Shown: positions 17,201 to 25,347 of the stretch, piece after piece | How the letters are laid out: each line of letters starts with the position of its first letter | Numbering within the stretch: the first letter of the stretch is position 1 | Source of the DNA: Pseudomonas moorei | GTDB taxonomy: Bacteria > Pseudomonadota > Gammaproteobacteria > Pseudomonadales > Pseudomonadaceae | DNA: 64,000 nucleotides | Assembly: GCF_008801475.1 (NCBI RefSeq) | Contig: NZ_VZPP01000015.1 | Location: 86,601-150,600 of the forward strand | Direction of reading: 5' to 3' | Notes under the pieces: model-generated | Told to the model about the DNA's origin: nothing | The model's input: only the letters and a program-made list of their open reading frames with translations | Database searches by the model: none | Position numbers and translations under genes: made by a program

Positions 17201-17953
17201 TCAGAATTGAGTGGTTTGCTTGAGCATCTGCGCCGCCGGCGTATCCGCCGGGCTGACCATTGCATAGTTGTAGCCGCCCCCCGACCAGTACTCGGCCTGC
17301 AGGCCACCATCGCTTCGACTGCCCCTCGGCAGCAGGAAATTTTTCGGCCCCGGCGGGCGCACGTAGAAGCTGATTTTGTGCCCGCCCTGATCCTCATAAA
17401 CCACCATCGCCGCTGGCCCTTGCTCGGTGCTGAGCAAGCGCCCGCTGACCGGTTTGAACCCGGCGCCGGAGAGGTCGGGCAGGCGATTGGCCTGGGTGAA
17501 GTAGCGGTCGAGCCAGCCTTGCATGTCGCCGTCGGTGCTGACCTTGTAGTCGGCCGGCAAGATGCCTTGCTGGGCAAACAGTCGGTAGGCCTGCAGGGCA
17601 TCGGTCATGGGCAGCGGGGGGCTGGCGAGCGTCATCTCCCGCGCCTGCCAGCCGCTGAACCCGCCGATGCTGACGGCAATCAGCAACATGGCGGCGCTGG
17701 CCAGGTGGCGACGGGACTGGCGTTTCAGGCGTTGACGAATCATCACCGGATCGAGGTCCGGGTTGGCCGGTTGCTGCAAGACGCCGCTCAGGGCCGCGCG
17801 CAGTTGCTGGGCGTCTTTTTGCCAGGCGCGCACTTGCTCGGCTATCTGCGCATTGTTGGCGAGAAAGGTTTCCACCAGGCGTCGGTCGTCATCGCTGAGT
17901 TGGTGGTCGACATACGCGTGCAGATCACGCTCGCTGGGAGGCATGCTGATCAT
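17201..17953 (-). CDS. Transmembrane anti-sigma factor
   Basis: A 250-residue protein with a small N-terminal anti-sigma domain (LHAYVDHQLSDDDRRLVETF, residues about 10-30), one membrane segment near residues 83-100 (LASAAMLLIAVSIGGFSGW) and a periplasmic domain of about 150 residues. Unlike zinc-binding anti-sigma factors it has no HxxxCxxC motif. Its ATG overlaps the sigma gene stop (ATGA), so the two are translationally coupled. It should hold the ECF factor at the membrane until a periplasmic signal, probably oxidative given the neighbours, releases it. Confidence 0.85.
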   Translation of the reverse strand: MISMPPSERDLHAYVDHQLSDDDRRLVETFLANNAQIAEQVRAWQKDAQQLRAALSGVLQQPANPDLDPVMIRQRLKRQSRRHLASAAMLLIAVSIGGFSGWQAREMTLASPPLPMTDALQAYRLFAQQGILPADYKVSTDGDMQGWLDRYFTQANRLPDLSGAGFKPVSGRLLSTEQGPAAMVVYEDQGGHKISFYVRPPGPKNFLLPRGSRSDGGLQAEYWSGGGYNYAMVSPADTPAAQMLKQTTQF

Positions 17954-18456
17954 TTGAGTCTCCGCAGGGAAGGGCGGTTGATTTCACCATCGCTGAGTTG
18001 GCGCAAGGCCTGGCGGGCGCGGGACAGGCGGGACATCACCGTGCCGGTGGGGACGTCGAGGATCTCGGCGACCTCTTTGTAACTCAGGCCTTCCACCGAG
18101 ACCCAAAGCAGCAGCGCGCGCTGTTCGGTGGGCAGTTGGTCGAAGGCGTTGAGGGTCGATTGGGCGATCACCGTGCGTTCTGCCGAGGGCTGTGCATCGT
18201 CGCGCCCGGTGAAGAACTCGAGCATTCGCGCATAGCGTCGGGAGCGCCGGTGCGCGTCGAGGAACTGCCGATAGAGAATCGAAAACAGCCAGGCACGCAG
18301 GTCGCCGTCGGGCCGTTTGTCGCCCCAGGCCGACAGTGCCCGCTCCAGGCACGACTGCACCAGATCGTCGGCACTGCTGGGATTTCGCGTCAGCGATACG
18401 GCGAAGCGGCGCAGCCTGGGAATAATTTCCCGCAATTGTTCGTCGATCTCATTCAT
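17950..18456 (-). CDS. ECF-family RNA polymerase sigma factor
   Basis: A 168-residue ECF sigma factor. Region 2 includes DDLVQSCLERALSAW and LRAWLFSILYRQFLD. Region 4 is a helix-turn-helix in LPTEQRALLLWVSVEGLSYKE followed by VAEILDVPTGTVMSRLSRAR. The ATG at 18454-18456 gives the normal family length; upstream in-frame residues are not needed. It directs polymerase to promoters of the form seen twice in the gap upstream, one for itself and one for the peroxidase genes. Confidence 0.9.
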   Translation of the reverse strand: MNEIDEQLREIIPRLRRFAVSLTRNPSSADDLVQSCLERALSAWGDKRPDGDLRAWLFSILYRQFLDAHRRSRRYARMLEFFTGRDDAQPSAERTVIAQSTLNAFDQLPTEQRALLLWVSVEGLSYKEVAEILDVPTGTVMSRLSRARQALRQLSDGEINRPSLRRLK

Positions 18457-18497
18457 GAAGTTCTGACCAGTCACTACGCTGTGGTGAGTGTCCAGGA

Positions 18498-18523
18498 AGA
18501 CGCACGGCAATCGAGGTTATTCC
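18498..18523 (-). promoter_or_regulatory. ECF promoter of the sigma gene
   Basis: On the minus strand, GGAATAA (18523-18517), 14 bases, then CGTCT (18502-18498). This matches classical ECF -35/-10 elements and would start transcription near 18491, about 35 bases before the sigma start codon. Confidence 0.7.
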
Positions 18524-18551
18524 ACGCCGGAAAAAATAAATACCGAGCGAT

Positions 18552-18577
18552 GGAATAAACCCTCAGGGGGTTCGTCT
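18552..18577 (+). promoter_or_regulatory. ECF promoter of the peroxidase-b561 operon
   Basis: GGAATAA (18552-18558), 14 bases, then CGTCT (18573-18577). The elements and spacer length are identical to those of the sigma gene promoter facing the other way. Predicted start near 18584, about 37 bases ahead of the peroxidase ATG. Confidence 0.75.
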
Positions 18578-18620
18578 GTCTGGTTCTTCTCACTTGTGGC
18601 CGATGGCCCTGGAGACCTTC

Positions 18621-19706
18621 ATGGTAGATCGATCAACACCGCCCACCCGGCCACCCCTGAGTACCGCGAGCCTGATGATGCGCCTGGCGGGCATTGCGGT
18701 AGTCGTCGCTGCCGCAGCCGGGGCTTTTGCCTACGTCAACGGTACCCTTGACCCACAACGCTTGACGCCGAAAAAGCTGATCAACGTCCTGGAAACCAAC
18801 AACGGCGTGCACCCCGGGTTCCGACGCAATCACTCCAAAGGCGTGTGTGTGATCGGCCATTTCGAGAGCAGCGGCGAAGCGCGCAGTTACTCCTCTGCAC
18901 AGGTGTTCAATGAAGCGCGGACCCCGGTGGTCGGGCGTTTCGCTTTGCCGGCGGGTAATCCTTATGCGCCGGACAGTGCCGTACCGATTCGCAGCCTGGC
19001 GTTGCGCTTCACCCAGGCCAACGGCCAGCAATGGCGCACCGGGATGAACAGCATGCCGGTGTTCCCGGTAGGCACCCCCGAGGCGTTCTATCAATTGCAA
19101 CAAGCCCAATCGCCAGACCCGGCCACTGGCAAGCCGAACCCGGCAGCGGTGCCCGCGTTCTTCGGCTCGCACCCTGAAGCCGCACCGTTCCTGGCCTGGA
19201 TCAAGACCGCCAAGCCGTCGGCCAGCTACGTGACGGAAACCTACAACAGCGTCAATGCGTTTTACCTGGTGAACGCCGCCGGACAACGGCAGGCGGTGCG
19301 CTGGAGCATGGTGCCAGTGGCCCAGGGCGCACCCGGCGCCACGACCCCGGAAGGCAGCGACTATCTGGAAAAAGACCTGGTTCAGCGTATCGCCGCAGGG
19401 CCTTTGCGTTGGCAGTTGAACATCACCCTGGCCAACCCTGGCGATCCGGTCAACGATGCGAGCAAGGCCTGGCCTGACGGGCGCAAAGTATTGAACGCCG
19501 GCACCCTGGTCCTTGAAAGCACCCAGCCGCAACTCAGTGGCGAGTGCCGTGACATCAACTACGACCCGTTGGTATTGCCGGCCGGGATCGAAGCTTCCGA
19601 CGACCCGTTGCTCGCCGCACGTTCGGCCGGTTACGCCAATTCCTACCTGCGCCGCACCAGCGAAGTCAGCCAGTTACCCGCCGCTAAACAGGAGGCCAGG
19701 CAATGA
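18621..19706 (+). CDS. Catalase-related peroxidase (SrpA-like), membrane-anchored or exported
   Basis: A 361-residue protein. After a short N-terminus there is one hydrophobic segment at about residues 20-40 (LAGIAVVVAAAAGAFAYV), either an uncleaved anchor or a signal peptide. The catalase fold follows: GVHPGFRRNHSKGVCVIGHF carries the distal-side histidine region and NSVNAFYLVNAAGQ the later core. At about 320 mature residues it is the short catalase family (SrpA-like), which reduces peroxides using haem. The start is the ATG with GGAGA six bases ahead. Its stop overlaps the cytochrome b561 ATG, so the b561 probably feeds it electrons from quinol. Control by the ECF factor is indicated by the promoter at 18552. 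Confidence 0.85.
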   Translation: MVDRSTPPTRPPLSTASLMMRLAGIAVVVAAAAGAFAYVNGTLDPQRLTPKKLINVLETNNGVHPGFRRNHSKGVCVIGHFESSGEARSYSSAQVFNEARTPVVGRFALPAGNPYAPDSAVPIRSLALRFTQANGQQWRTGMNSMPVFPVGTPEAFYQLQQAQSPDPATGKPNPAAVPAFFGSHPEAAPFLAWIKTAKPSASYVTETYNSVNAFYLVNAAGQRQAVRWSMVPVAQGAPGATTPEGSDYLEKDLVQRIAAGPLRWQLNITLANPGDPVNDASKAWPDGRKVLNAGTLVLESTQPQLSGECRDINYDPLVLPAGIEASDDPLLAARSAGYANSYLRRTSEVSQLPAAKQEARQ

Positions 19707-20248
19707 GCGCCCAACCGAACCATTTCGCTCCCCTGGCGCGACTGCTGCATTGGCTGATGGCGCTGATGATCATCGCCATGTTGTTCATCGGCGCGGGTAT
19801 GGTCGCGTCGGTGTCCGAACGCCATGAGTGGCTGATTCACCTGCACAAACCTTTGGGCGTCGCCATTCTGCTGCTGGTGGTCGTGCGTCTGGCGGTGCGG
19901 TTTTCCACGCAACAGCCACCGCTACCGGCGGACCTGCCGGGTTGGCAAGCGCTGGCGGCCAAGGCCTCCCACGTGCTGCTTTACGCCTTGATGCTGATTT
20001 TGCCGCTGCTGGGGTGGGCGATGATTTCGGCTTCGGGCGAACCGGTGATGCTTAGCCATTCGCTGCAGTTGCCGTCGATTCTGCCGGCGAATGCGCAGGT
20101 GTTTGCGTTCCTGCGCAAGGCACATGGGTATCTGGCGTATCTGCTGTTCTTGACGGTGCTGCTGCATTTGGCGGCGGCGTTGTTTCACGCCTGGGTGCGT
20201 CGGGATGGTGTGCTGGACAGTATGTTGCGAGGGAAGGATCGCGGTTAG
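19703..20248 (+). CDS. Cytochrome b561
   Basis: A 181-residue membrane protein with four hydrophobic helices and histidines placed as in bacterial b561 di-haem proteins (RLLHWLMALMII, EWLIHLHKPLGV, KAHGYLAYLLFL). It is a quinol-linked electron carrier of the inner membrane. It begins within the stop of the catalase-related gene (ATGA), suggesting a functional pair that removes peroxide in the periplasm under control of the ECF sigma factor. Confidence 0.88.
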   Translation: MSAQPNHFAPLARLLHWLMALMIIAMLFIGAGMVASVSERHEWLIHLHKPLGVAILLLVVVRLAVRFSTQQPPLPADLPGWQALAAKASHVLLYALMLILPLLGWAMISASGEPVMLSHSLQLPSILPANAQVFAFLRKAHGYLAYLLFLTVLLHLAAALFHAWVRRDGVLDSMLRGKDRG

Positions 20249-20263
20249 TCGTAACCTGAAAAA

Positions 20264-20303
20264 AGATCGCAGCCTGGGGCGTCGCCGCAGGCTGCGATTT
20301 TTT
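20264..20303 (+). terminator. Rho-independent terminator
   Basis: The stem AGATCGCAGCCTG / CAGGCTGCGAT followed by TTTTTTGATCT closes the peroxidase-b561 operon. The palindrome also works in reverse for the convergent carboxypeptidase gene, where the flanking A-run gives a T-run. Confidence 0.75.
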
Positions 20304-20318
20304 GATCTGAAAGAGCAA

Positions 20319-21464
20319 TCAGCGCAGCGTATCAACCATCTCCGCCACCGTGGTCAACACATCCTTGCCCAACTGCTTCGACCGCTTGCCCGACCAGCCG
20401 GTCAACGGGTCTGGATGATCATTATTATCCTTGAACGGCATTTCCAGGGTCAGCGACAGGCAATCGAATTTCTCACCCACGCTGTTACACGCTAGCGTCA
20501 TGTTGGCCTTGCCCGGTTCATCGCGGGTGTAGCCGTGCTTGGTCTGGAAGTCCTTGGTCAGGTGCTTCAGGTGGGAGCGGAAGTGCTCTTCCAGTTTTTC
20601 GATTCGCGGCGTGTACCCCGGGTTGCCTTCGCAACCGGCGGTGAACACGTAAGGGATTTCCTCATCGCCATGGATGTCGAGGAACAGGTCGACGCCGTAC
20701 TTTTCCATCTGTTGCTGTACGAAAAACACTTCCGGGCTGATTTCCGGACTGGCACTCTGCCAGGCGCGGTTCAGGTCCTGGCCCATGGCGTTGGTGCGCA
20801 GGTGACCGTGGAAGGCGCCGTCCGGGTTCATGTTTGGCACCAGGTACAGATCGGCGCTGGCCAGCAGTTTGTTCAGTACCGGGTCGTCGTGTTTTTCCAG
20901 GCGTTCGATCACGCCTTCCATGAACCATTCGGCCATGTGTTCGCCCGGATGTTGCTGAGCGATCATCCACACCTTGCGCTGGCCTTCGGCGCCCGAGCCT
21001 TTGCGCAGCAGCTGAATGTCCCGACCTTCGACGCTTTTGCCGGTGGCCAGCAGTTCGGTGCCCGCCTTGGTTAGCGCCTGCTCGATCAACCAGTCGTGAC
21101 GGCCGCGGCTGTAGGGTTCGAAGTAGGCGAACCAGGCGTGGGTCTGGGTCGCTTCAAGGCAGAAACGCAGGCAGTCGCCCTCGAAGATGGTCGGTACACG
21201 AAACCAGTTCACATGATCGTAGGAAGCCACCGCCTGATAACCGTCCCACGCCTTGTTGTACGAAGACTTACTGGCATTGTTCAGGCGAAACCAGTGCTCC
21301 TGACCGACGTGCAGGCCACTGGCTTTGAAGTGGAACCATTGGAAATGCTTGCTTTTGGTGTCGGAGCGGATGGCCAGCAGCGGCTTGAGCGGGTCGCTGA
21401 CATCGATCACCTCGATATTGCCGCTGTCGAAGTTGGCACTGATGTCGAGAGAGGATTTAGCCAC
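20319..21464 (-). CDS. M14-family zinc carboxypeptidase
   Basis: A 381-residue protein with an N-terminal beta-sandwich of about 130 residues (the cytosolic carboxypeptidase N domain type) and a zinc peptidase domain. Zinc ligands are in QQHPGEHMAEWF (His and Glu) and LFLDIHGDEE (His). Substrate-side MNPDGAFHGHLRTNAMGQDL and the catalytic glutamate in LTLEMPFKD are present. No signal peptide is evident, so it should act in the cytoplasm. Eukaryotic relatives trim glutamate side chains and tails of proteins. The bacterial substrate is not known. It is convergent with cytochrome b561. Confidence 0.85.
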   Translation of the reverse strand: MAKSSLDISANFDSGNIEVIDVSDPLKPLLAIRSDTKSKHFQWFHFKASGLHVGQEHWFRLNNASKSSYNKAWDGYQAVASYDHVNWFRVPTIFEGDCLRFCLEATQTHAWFAYFEPYSRGRHDWLIEQALTKAGTELLATGKSVEGRDIQLLRKGSGAEGQRKVWMIAQQHPGEHMAEWFMEGVIERLEKHDDPVLNKLLASADLYLVPNMNPDGAFHGHLRTNAMGQDLNRAWQSASPEISPEVFFVQQQMEKYGVDLFLDIHGDEEIPYVFTAGCEGNPGYTPRIEKLEEHFRSHLKHLTKDFQTKHGYTRDEPGKANMTLACNSVGEKFDCLSLTLEMPFKDNNDHPDPLTGWSGKRSKQLGKDVLTTVAEMVDTLR

Positions 21465-22036
21465 GGTAGGGTTCCTGTTTGAGATTTTATGGCGGCTACT
21501 TTACACGCAAGCAAAGGGGGTTAGGAGTGCAGAAGAATCGGTTCACCCGCGCTGCTGACGTTCTGAATGACCGCTCACCTTTGCCGCGAAGCGCTACTAC
21601 ACAGCGTAGCGATCATCCGTGTTACCACCAGCACTGTTTTGAGGCCATCGGGTTAGAGAAGGGATGGGTATTTTTATGCGATGCACCGCACTGGCAGTGG
21701 CTGGGTAGATTCGCCTATCGCGGTGTATTGAGGTCAGGCCTGGAGGGAGAGGGCGCTGCAATTTGGCATCAGCCTGATTTTGATCGCAAGACAGGTCATC
21801 GCCGAGAAGGGGAACGATGGGGCAGGAACATGATGCAAAACGGGGGGGCGTCCTCCTTGACGCTGTCGCAGCTTAGAGACTGTGGAATTGATTCTCAAGT
21901 GCTATTTTCTCGGCGGTTCGCCCAATGATCTCGGGCTGCCCATGCCAACGGGTATTCTTTTGAAATGGTCCGCGCCACTGAGTGTTTGCGGCACTTGAAG
22001 GCTTCATTAGCCTGACGCCATAAACCAGAATGCAGG
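21465..22036. other. Gap with no convincing gene
   Basis: Between the carboxypeptidase start and the PrrF-type RNA lie about 570 bases. A 149-codon open frame (21479-21928, plus strand) has no recognisable motif, an unnatural composition (many Arg, Gly and Trp in non-conserved order) and no good ribosome site. It may be degraded sequence or non-coding. Confidence 0.4.
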
Positions 22037-22065
22037 CAAAAAAAGACCCGGCAAAAAGCCGGGTC
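22037..22065 (-). terminator. Terminator of the PrrF-type RNA
   Basis: The minus-strand stem GACCCGGC, loop TTTTT, GCCGGGTC, then a seven-T run. A strong rho-independent terminator that fixes the 3' end. Confidence 0.85.
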
Positions 22066-22150
22066 AAAAACCGTGATTAGCCTGATGAGGAGATAGACCA
22101 AAAGTCCGACCTGAGGTCCCTTGATCCATCGACTGATCTCGCGATCAGAT
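22037..22150 (-). ncRNA. prrF: PrrF-type iron-responsive small RNA
   Basis: Read on the minus strand, the segment contains GCGAGATCAG near its 5' end, the PrrF core CTCCTCATCAGGCTAATCAC (22093-22074) and a 3' terminator with stem GACCCGGC / GCCGGGTC followed by a run of T. The predicted start near 22150 gives about 114 nt, the length of PrrF RNAs. PrrF is made when iron is scarce and represses mRNAs for iron-rich proteins such as SodB, aconitase and succinate dehydrogenase. Fluorescent pseudomonads have two unlinked copies. Which of the two this is cannot be told here. Confidence 0.88.
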
Positions 22151-22156
22151 CGCTGC

Positions 22157-22186
22157 AATAATAATCATTCTCGTTTGCAAGTCAAG
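22157..22186 (-). promoter_or_regulatory. Fur-box promoter of the PrrF-type RNA
   Basis: On the minus strand, TTGACT (22185-22180), 16 bases, TATTAT (22163-22158). The Fur-like AACGAGAATGATTATTATTG covers the spacer and -10, so Fe-Fur binding would block transcription. Confidence 0.8.
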
Positions 22187-22242
22187 CGCTTTTATCCAGT
22201 CAATTGGAAAATTCATTCCGAACCACTGCCTGCGCCTTCTCT

Positions 22243-22584
22243 TTATGCTTTCTGATGCCCTTCCAGGGATCGGGCGACCATGGCCTTGGCCATATCGATC
22301 ATGTGCACCGCCGAAAACGCCAGGTCCCGACTTGCGCCCTGCAAATGATTGGCTGACTCGTAGGCAATGGCTGCGGCGCAGCGCAACAGATCCGAGGCAT
22401 GAATCAATGCTTCTTCACTGGTGATGTTGCGGTTCACATCAAAGAAACGCTCCTCGACCTCAGTCTCCGTGACCGTTGGCTTCAAGTAGTAGTCCAGCGC
22501 CCGTTGTGCGGCGGCGGAGCCTTGGGGCGAGGTGAGGGAGGTGTCGATTTGCATGTCCGGCAGTTCGTGGGCAGGTTGGGTCAT
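22243..22584 (-). CDS. DUF6124-type small protein
   Basis: A 113-residue soluble, mostly helical protein (HASDLLRCAAAIAYESANHL; MIDMAKAMVARSLEG) with no membrane segment or signal. It resembles the small Pseudomonas-specific DUF6124/DUF3077 group, of which most genomes have several copies and for which no function is known. GGAG lies about 12 bases upstream of the ATG. It is divergent from an S24-type repressor gene, and the shared 129-base gap carries two operator-like palindromes, so the repressor may control it. Confidence 0.7.
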   Translation of the reverse strand: MTQPAHELPDMQIDTSLTSPQGSAAAQRALDYYLKPTVTETEVEERFFDVNRNITSEEALIHASDLLRCAAAIAYESANHLQGASRDLAFSAVHMIDMAKAMVARSLEGHQKA

Positions 22585-22631
22585 GGTGATGGCAAACTCC
22601 GTTATAGATTCTGATCCGTGAATTCATCCTA

Positions 22632-22676
22632 ATACGATTTGTATTTGTGACCATGAGTTTAATACTACAATTTGTG
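22632..22676. promoter_or_regulatory. Two operator-like palindromes for the S24-type repressor
   Basis: ATAC-N5-GTAT at 22632-22644 (ATACGATTTGTAT) and TACAATTTGTG at 22666-22676 are similar palindromes with centres about 33 bases apart, close to three helical turns. They lie in the divergent gap ahead of the repressor ATG at 22714. The arrangement fits cooperative binding by a phage-type repressor. Inferred. Confidence 0.5.
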
Positions 22677-22713
22677 TTTTGATGGCCGGAGCTGGCCCAG
22701 TATCGTGCCGCCC

Positions 22714-23352
22714 ATGGATAAATGGATCGAATTGGTCAAGGCCAAGATGAGTGAACTCAAAGTCACTCAGGAAATACTCGCTGAACGCCTCGGAATGTCC
22801 CAGGGCGGCATTGGCCATTGGCTGAATAAACGTCGCGAGCCGGGTGTCGAGAACATGAACCGGGTGTTGAAGGCACTCGGCATGGACTTTCTCGAAGTCG
22901 CGCTGGTGATCCGCGAGCCTGCGGACGCTGAGGATGAAGAGGTCTGCCTGACGCAAAAGTACAATCCGTACTTTCGTTACCCGGTCCGTGACTGGAAGGC
23001 AGCCGCTGAGGTGCGCGATGGAGAACGGACGCAGTATCGTTTCGAACTGTCCGACTATCACGCCCAAGGCACGGCATTCTGGTTGACGGTGACTGGTGAC
23101 GCGATGACCGCTCCCAGTGGCCTGAGCATTGGCGAAGGCATGTTGATTCTGGTGGACCCGGACGTGGCAGCGCAGCCGGGCAAACTGGTGATCGCGCAAT
23201 GGCCCGACAGCACCGAGGCGATCTTTCGCAAGCTGATCGAAGAGGGCGGGCAGCGTTACCTGGTCCCGCTCAATCCGACGTACCCCAAAGCCCTCTACAC
23301 CGACGACTGCCGAATCATCGGCGTAGTGGTTCAGGCGACAGCCAGGTTCTGA
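22714..23352 (+). CDS. XRE/S24-type repressor (PrtR/CI-like) lacking the cleavage serine
   Basis: A 212-residue repressor. Residues about 5-60 are an XRE helix-turn-helix (VTQEILAERLGMSQGGIGHW). The C-terminal domain, about residues 90-205, is S24/LexA-like. The expected nucleophile motif GDSM reads GDAMTAPSG, so the serine is replaced by alanine. The later FRKLI retains a lysine in the place of the general base. If the reading is right the protein cannot cleave itself as LexA or CI do. Family members usually guard prophages or pyocins, but none is adjacent. The start is the ATG giving MDKWIELVKAKM, the usual family N-terminus. Confidence 0.82.
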   Translation: MDKWIELVKAKMSELKVTQEILAERLGMSQGGIGHWLNKRREPGVENMNRVLKALGMDFLEVALVIREPADAEDEEVCLTQKYNPYFRYPVRDWKAAAEVRDGERTQYRFELSDYHAQGTAFWLTVTGDAMTAPSGLSIGEGMLILVDPDVAAQPGKLVIAQWPDSTEAIFRKLIEEGGQRYLVPLNPTYPKALYTDDCRIIGVVVQATARF

Positions 23353-23391
23353 TCGGATCGGTCCTCGCAAGGCGCAGGACCGATCGTCATT

Positions 23392-25347
23392 TCACGCCTC
23401 TTCCAGTTCGACCAGCGCACTGCCTTCGCTGACCATCTCGCCTTCCTGGCAATACAACGCCTTGATGACCCCGGCGTGTGGCGCACGAATGCTGTGCTCC
23501 ATCTTCATCGCTTCGAGCACCACCAGTTGCGCCCCGGCTTCGACCGTTTGCCCAGCCTCTACCAGCACTCGCACGATGCTGCCGTTCATGGGGGCTGTCA
23601 GCCCGCCCTGATGACTGTGACTGGCTTCGACGGCGCTGATCGGGTCATAGGCTTCGATGCGGCGCAACTCGCCATCCCATTGCAGATAGACCAGGTCACC
23701 ACGGCGGATGGCCCGATGCTGGCGTCGCACGCCGTCGTGCTCGGTGAGCAACTGCTCGCCCTTGAGTCGCGCGCCCTGGGCGTTGATGTCGCCCAGCGTC
23801 AGCGCGCGGTCCTGGCCTTCGCAACTCAAGTGCAGGGTGATTTCCGTTGGCAATCCGGCACGGAAGCCGTTGCTGTTGGCCCAAGGCGAACTCGGGTCAT
23901 CGAGGCGCGGTGAACGGGGCTGGCTCTGGGCCAAAGCCTGGGCGGCGGCTTGCCAGAAGGCATCGCTGAGCGCGGCAGGCGCCGGCAGCAGTTGTTCCTG
24001 GTAACGCGGAATGAACCCGGTATCCAGTTCCGCCGCGGCAAACGCCGGGTGGGCAATGATTCGACGCAGGAAGTTGATGTTGGTCTTGAGTCCGCCAATG
24101 GCGAACTCATCGAGCATGCTCAGCAGGCGCAAACGCGCCTGTTCACGGTCCTCGCCCCAGGCAATCAACTTGCCGAGCATCGGGTCGTAGAAGGGCGAAA
24201 CCTCATCGCCTTCCTCAACGCCACTGTCGACACGACGCCCCGGCCCCTCGGCCGATTCGCGATACAACTCCAGGCGTCCGGTCGCCGGCAGGAAATCATT
24301 GCCCGGGTCTTCGGCATACAGCCGCACTTCAATGGCGTGGCCGATCAGTGGAACCTGATCCTGGGTCATGGGCAGTGCTTCACCGCGTGCGACGCGAATC
24401 TGCCAGGCCACCAGGTCCAGGCCGGTGATGGCTTCGGTGACCGGGTGTTCGACTTGCAGGCGCGTGTTCATCTCCATGAAGAAGAACTCGCCGCGCGCAT
24501 CCAGCAGAAACTCCACGGTGCCGGCGCCGACATAACCGATGGCCTGGGCCGAACGCACGGCCGCTTCGCCCATGGCACGCCGCAGTTCCGGGCTCAGGCC
24601 TGGTGCGGGCGCTTCTTCGACGACTTTCTGGTGCCGACGCTGAATCGAGCAGTCACGTTCGTTGAGGTACAGGCAGTTGCCGTGTTGATCGGCGAACACC
24701 TGGATTTCCACGTGGCGCGGTTTGAGCAGGTATTTCTCCACCAGCATCCGCGAATCGCCGAACGACGATTGCGCTTCACGCTGGGCCGAGGCCAGGGCTT
24801 CGGCCAGTTGGCTGACGTCCTCGACCACTTTCATGCCCTTGCCGCCACCACCGGCCGTGGCTTTGAGCAGCACCGGGTAACCGATGCGTTCACAGGCCGC
24901 GCGGAAGGTCTCGAAGTCCTGAGCTTCACCGTGATAACCCGGCACCAGTGGCACGCCAGCGGTTTCCATCAGAGCTTTGGCGGCGGACTTGCTGCCCATG
25001 GCGTCGATGGCCGACGCCGGCGGGCCGAGGAAAATCAGGCCAGCCGCTTCGATCGCGCGGGCGAACCCGGCATTTTCCGACAGAAAGCCATAACCGGGGT
25101 GGATGGCCTGGGCGCCGCTGGCCTTGGCGGCGGCGATCAGTTTGTCGATTTGCAGGTAGCTGTCGGCGGCTTTGCTGCCACCGAGGTCGACTCGAATATC
25201 GGCTTCGCGGCTGTGGCGGGCGTCACGGTCAATGGCGCTGTGTACGGCCACGGTAGTCAGGCCCAGGGCCTTGGCGGTGCGCATGACCCGGCAAGCGATT
25301 TCGCCACGGTTGGCCACCAGCACAGAGGTGATAACAGGTGCGCTCAT
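23392..25347 (-). CDS. liuD: Methylcrotonyl-CoA carboxylase alpha (biotin) subunit
   Basis: A 651-residue biotin-dependent carboxylase subunit. It has an N-terminal biotin carboxylase domain (LVANRGEIACRVMRTAKALG, glycine-rich KATAGGGGKGMKVV, EMNTRLQVEHPVTE) and a C-terminal biotinyl domain with the lysine in LEAMKMEH near the end. With LiuB it carboxylates 3-methylcrotonyl-CoA to 3-methylglutaconyl-CoA in leucine breakdown. The start is the ATG at 25345-25347, sharing a base with the liuC stop (TGATG). It is the last gene of the leftward liuA-B-C-D operon. Confidence 0.92.
   Translation of the reverse strand: MSAPVITSVLVANRGEIACRVMRTAKALGLTTVAVHSAIDRDARHSREADIRVDLGGSKAADSYLQIDKLIAAAKASGAQAIHPGYGFLSENAGFARAIEAAGLIFLGPPASAIDAMGSKSAAKALMETAGVPLVPGYHGEAQDFETFRAACERIGYPVLLKATAGGGGKGMKVVEDVSQLAEALASAQREAQSSFGDSRMLVEKYLLKPRHVEIQVFADQHGNCLYLNERDCSIQRRHQKVVEEAPAPGLSPELRRAMGEAAVRSAQAIGYVGAGTVEFLLDARGEFFFMEMNTRLQVEHPVTEAITGLDLVAWQIRVARGEALPMTQDQVPLIGHAIEVRLYAEDPGNDFLPATGRLELYRESAEGPGRRVDSGVEEGDEVSPFYDPMLGKLIAWGEDREQARLRLLSMLDEFAIGGLKTNINFLRRIIAHPAFAAAELDTGFIPRYQEQLLPAPAALSDAFWQAAAQALAQSQPRSPRLDDPSSPWANSNGFRAGLPTEITLHLSCEGQDRALTLGDINAQGARLKGEQLLTEHDGVRRQHRAIRRGDLVYLQWDGELRRIEAYDPISAVEASHSHQGGLTAPMNGSIVRVLVEAGQTVEAGAQLVVLEAMKMEHSIRAPHAGVIKALYCQEGEMVSEGSALVELEEA

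Noticed and set aside
21479..21928. 149-codon open frame on the plus strand downstream of nothing recognisable
   Set aside because: No motif, poor composition for this organism, no ribosome site, and it lies between a promoter region and an sRNA. Listed only as part of a gene-free gap.
22714..23352. A resident prophage or tailocin cluster around the repressor
   Set aside because: The neighbours on both sides are metabolic or small conserved genes. No capsid, tail, lysis or integrase genes are present within the window.
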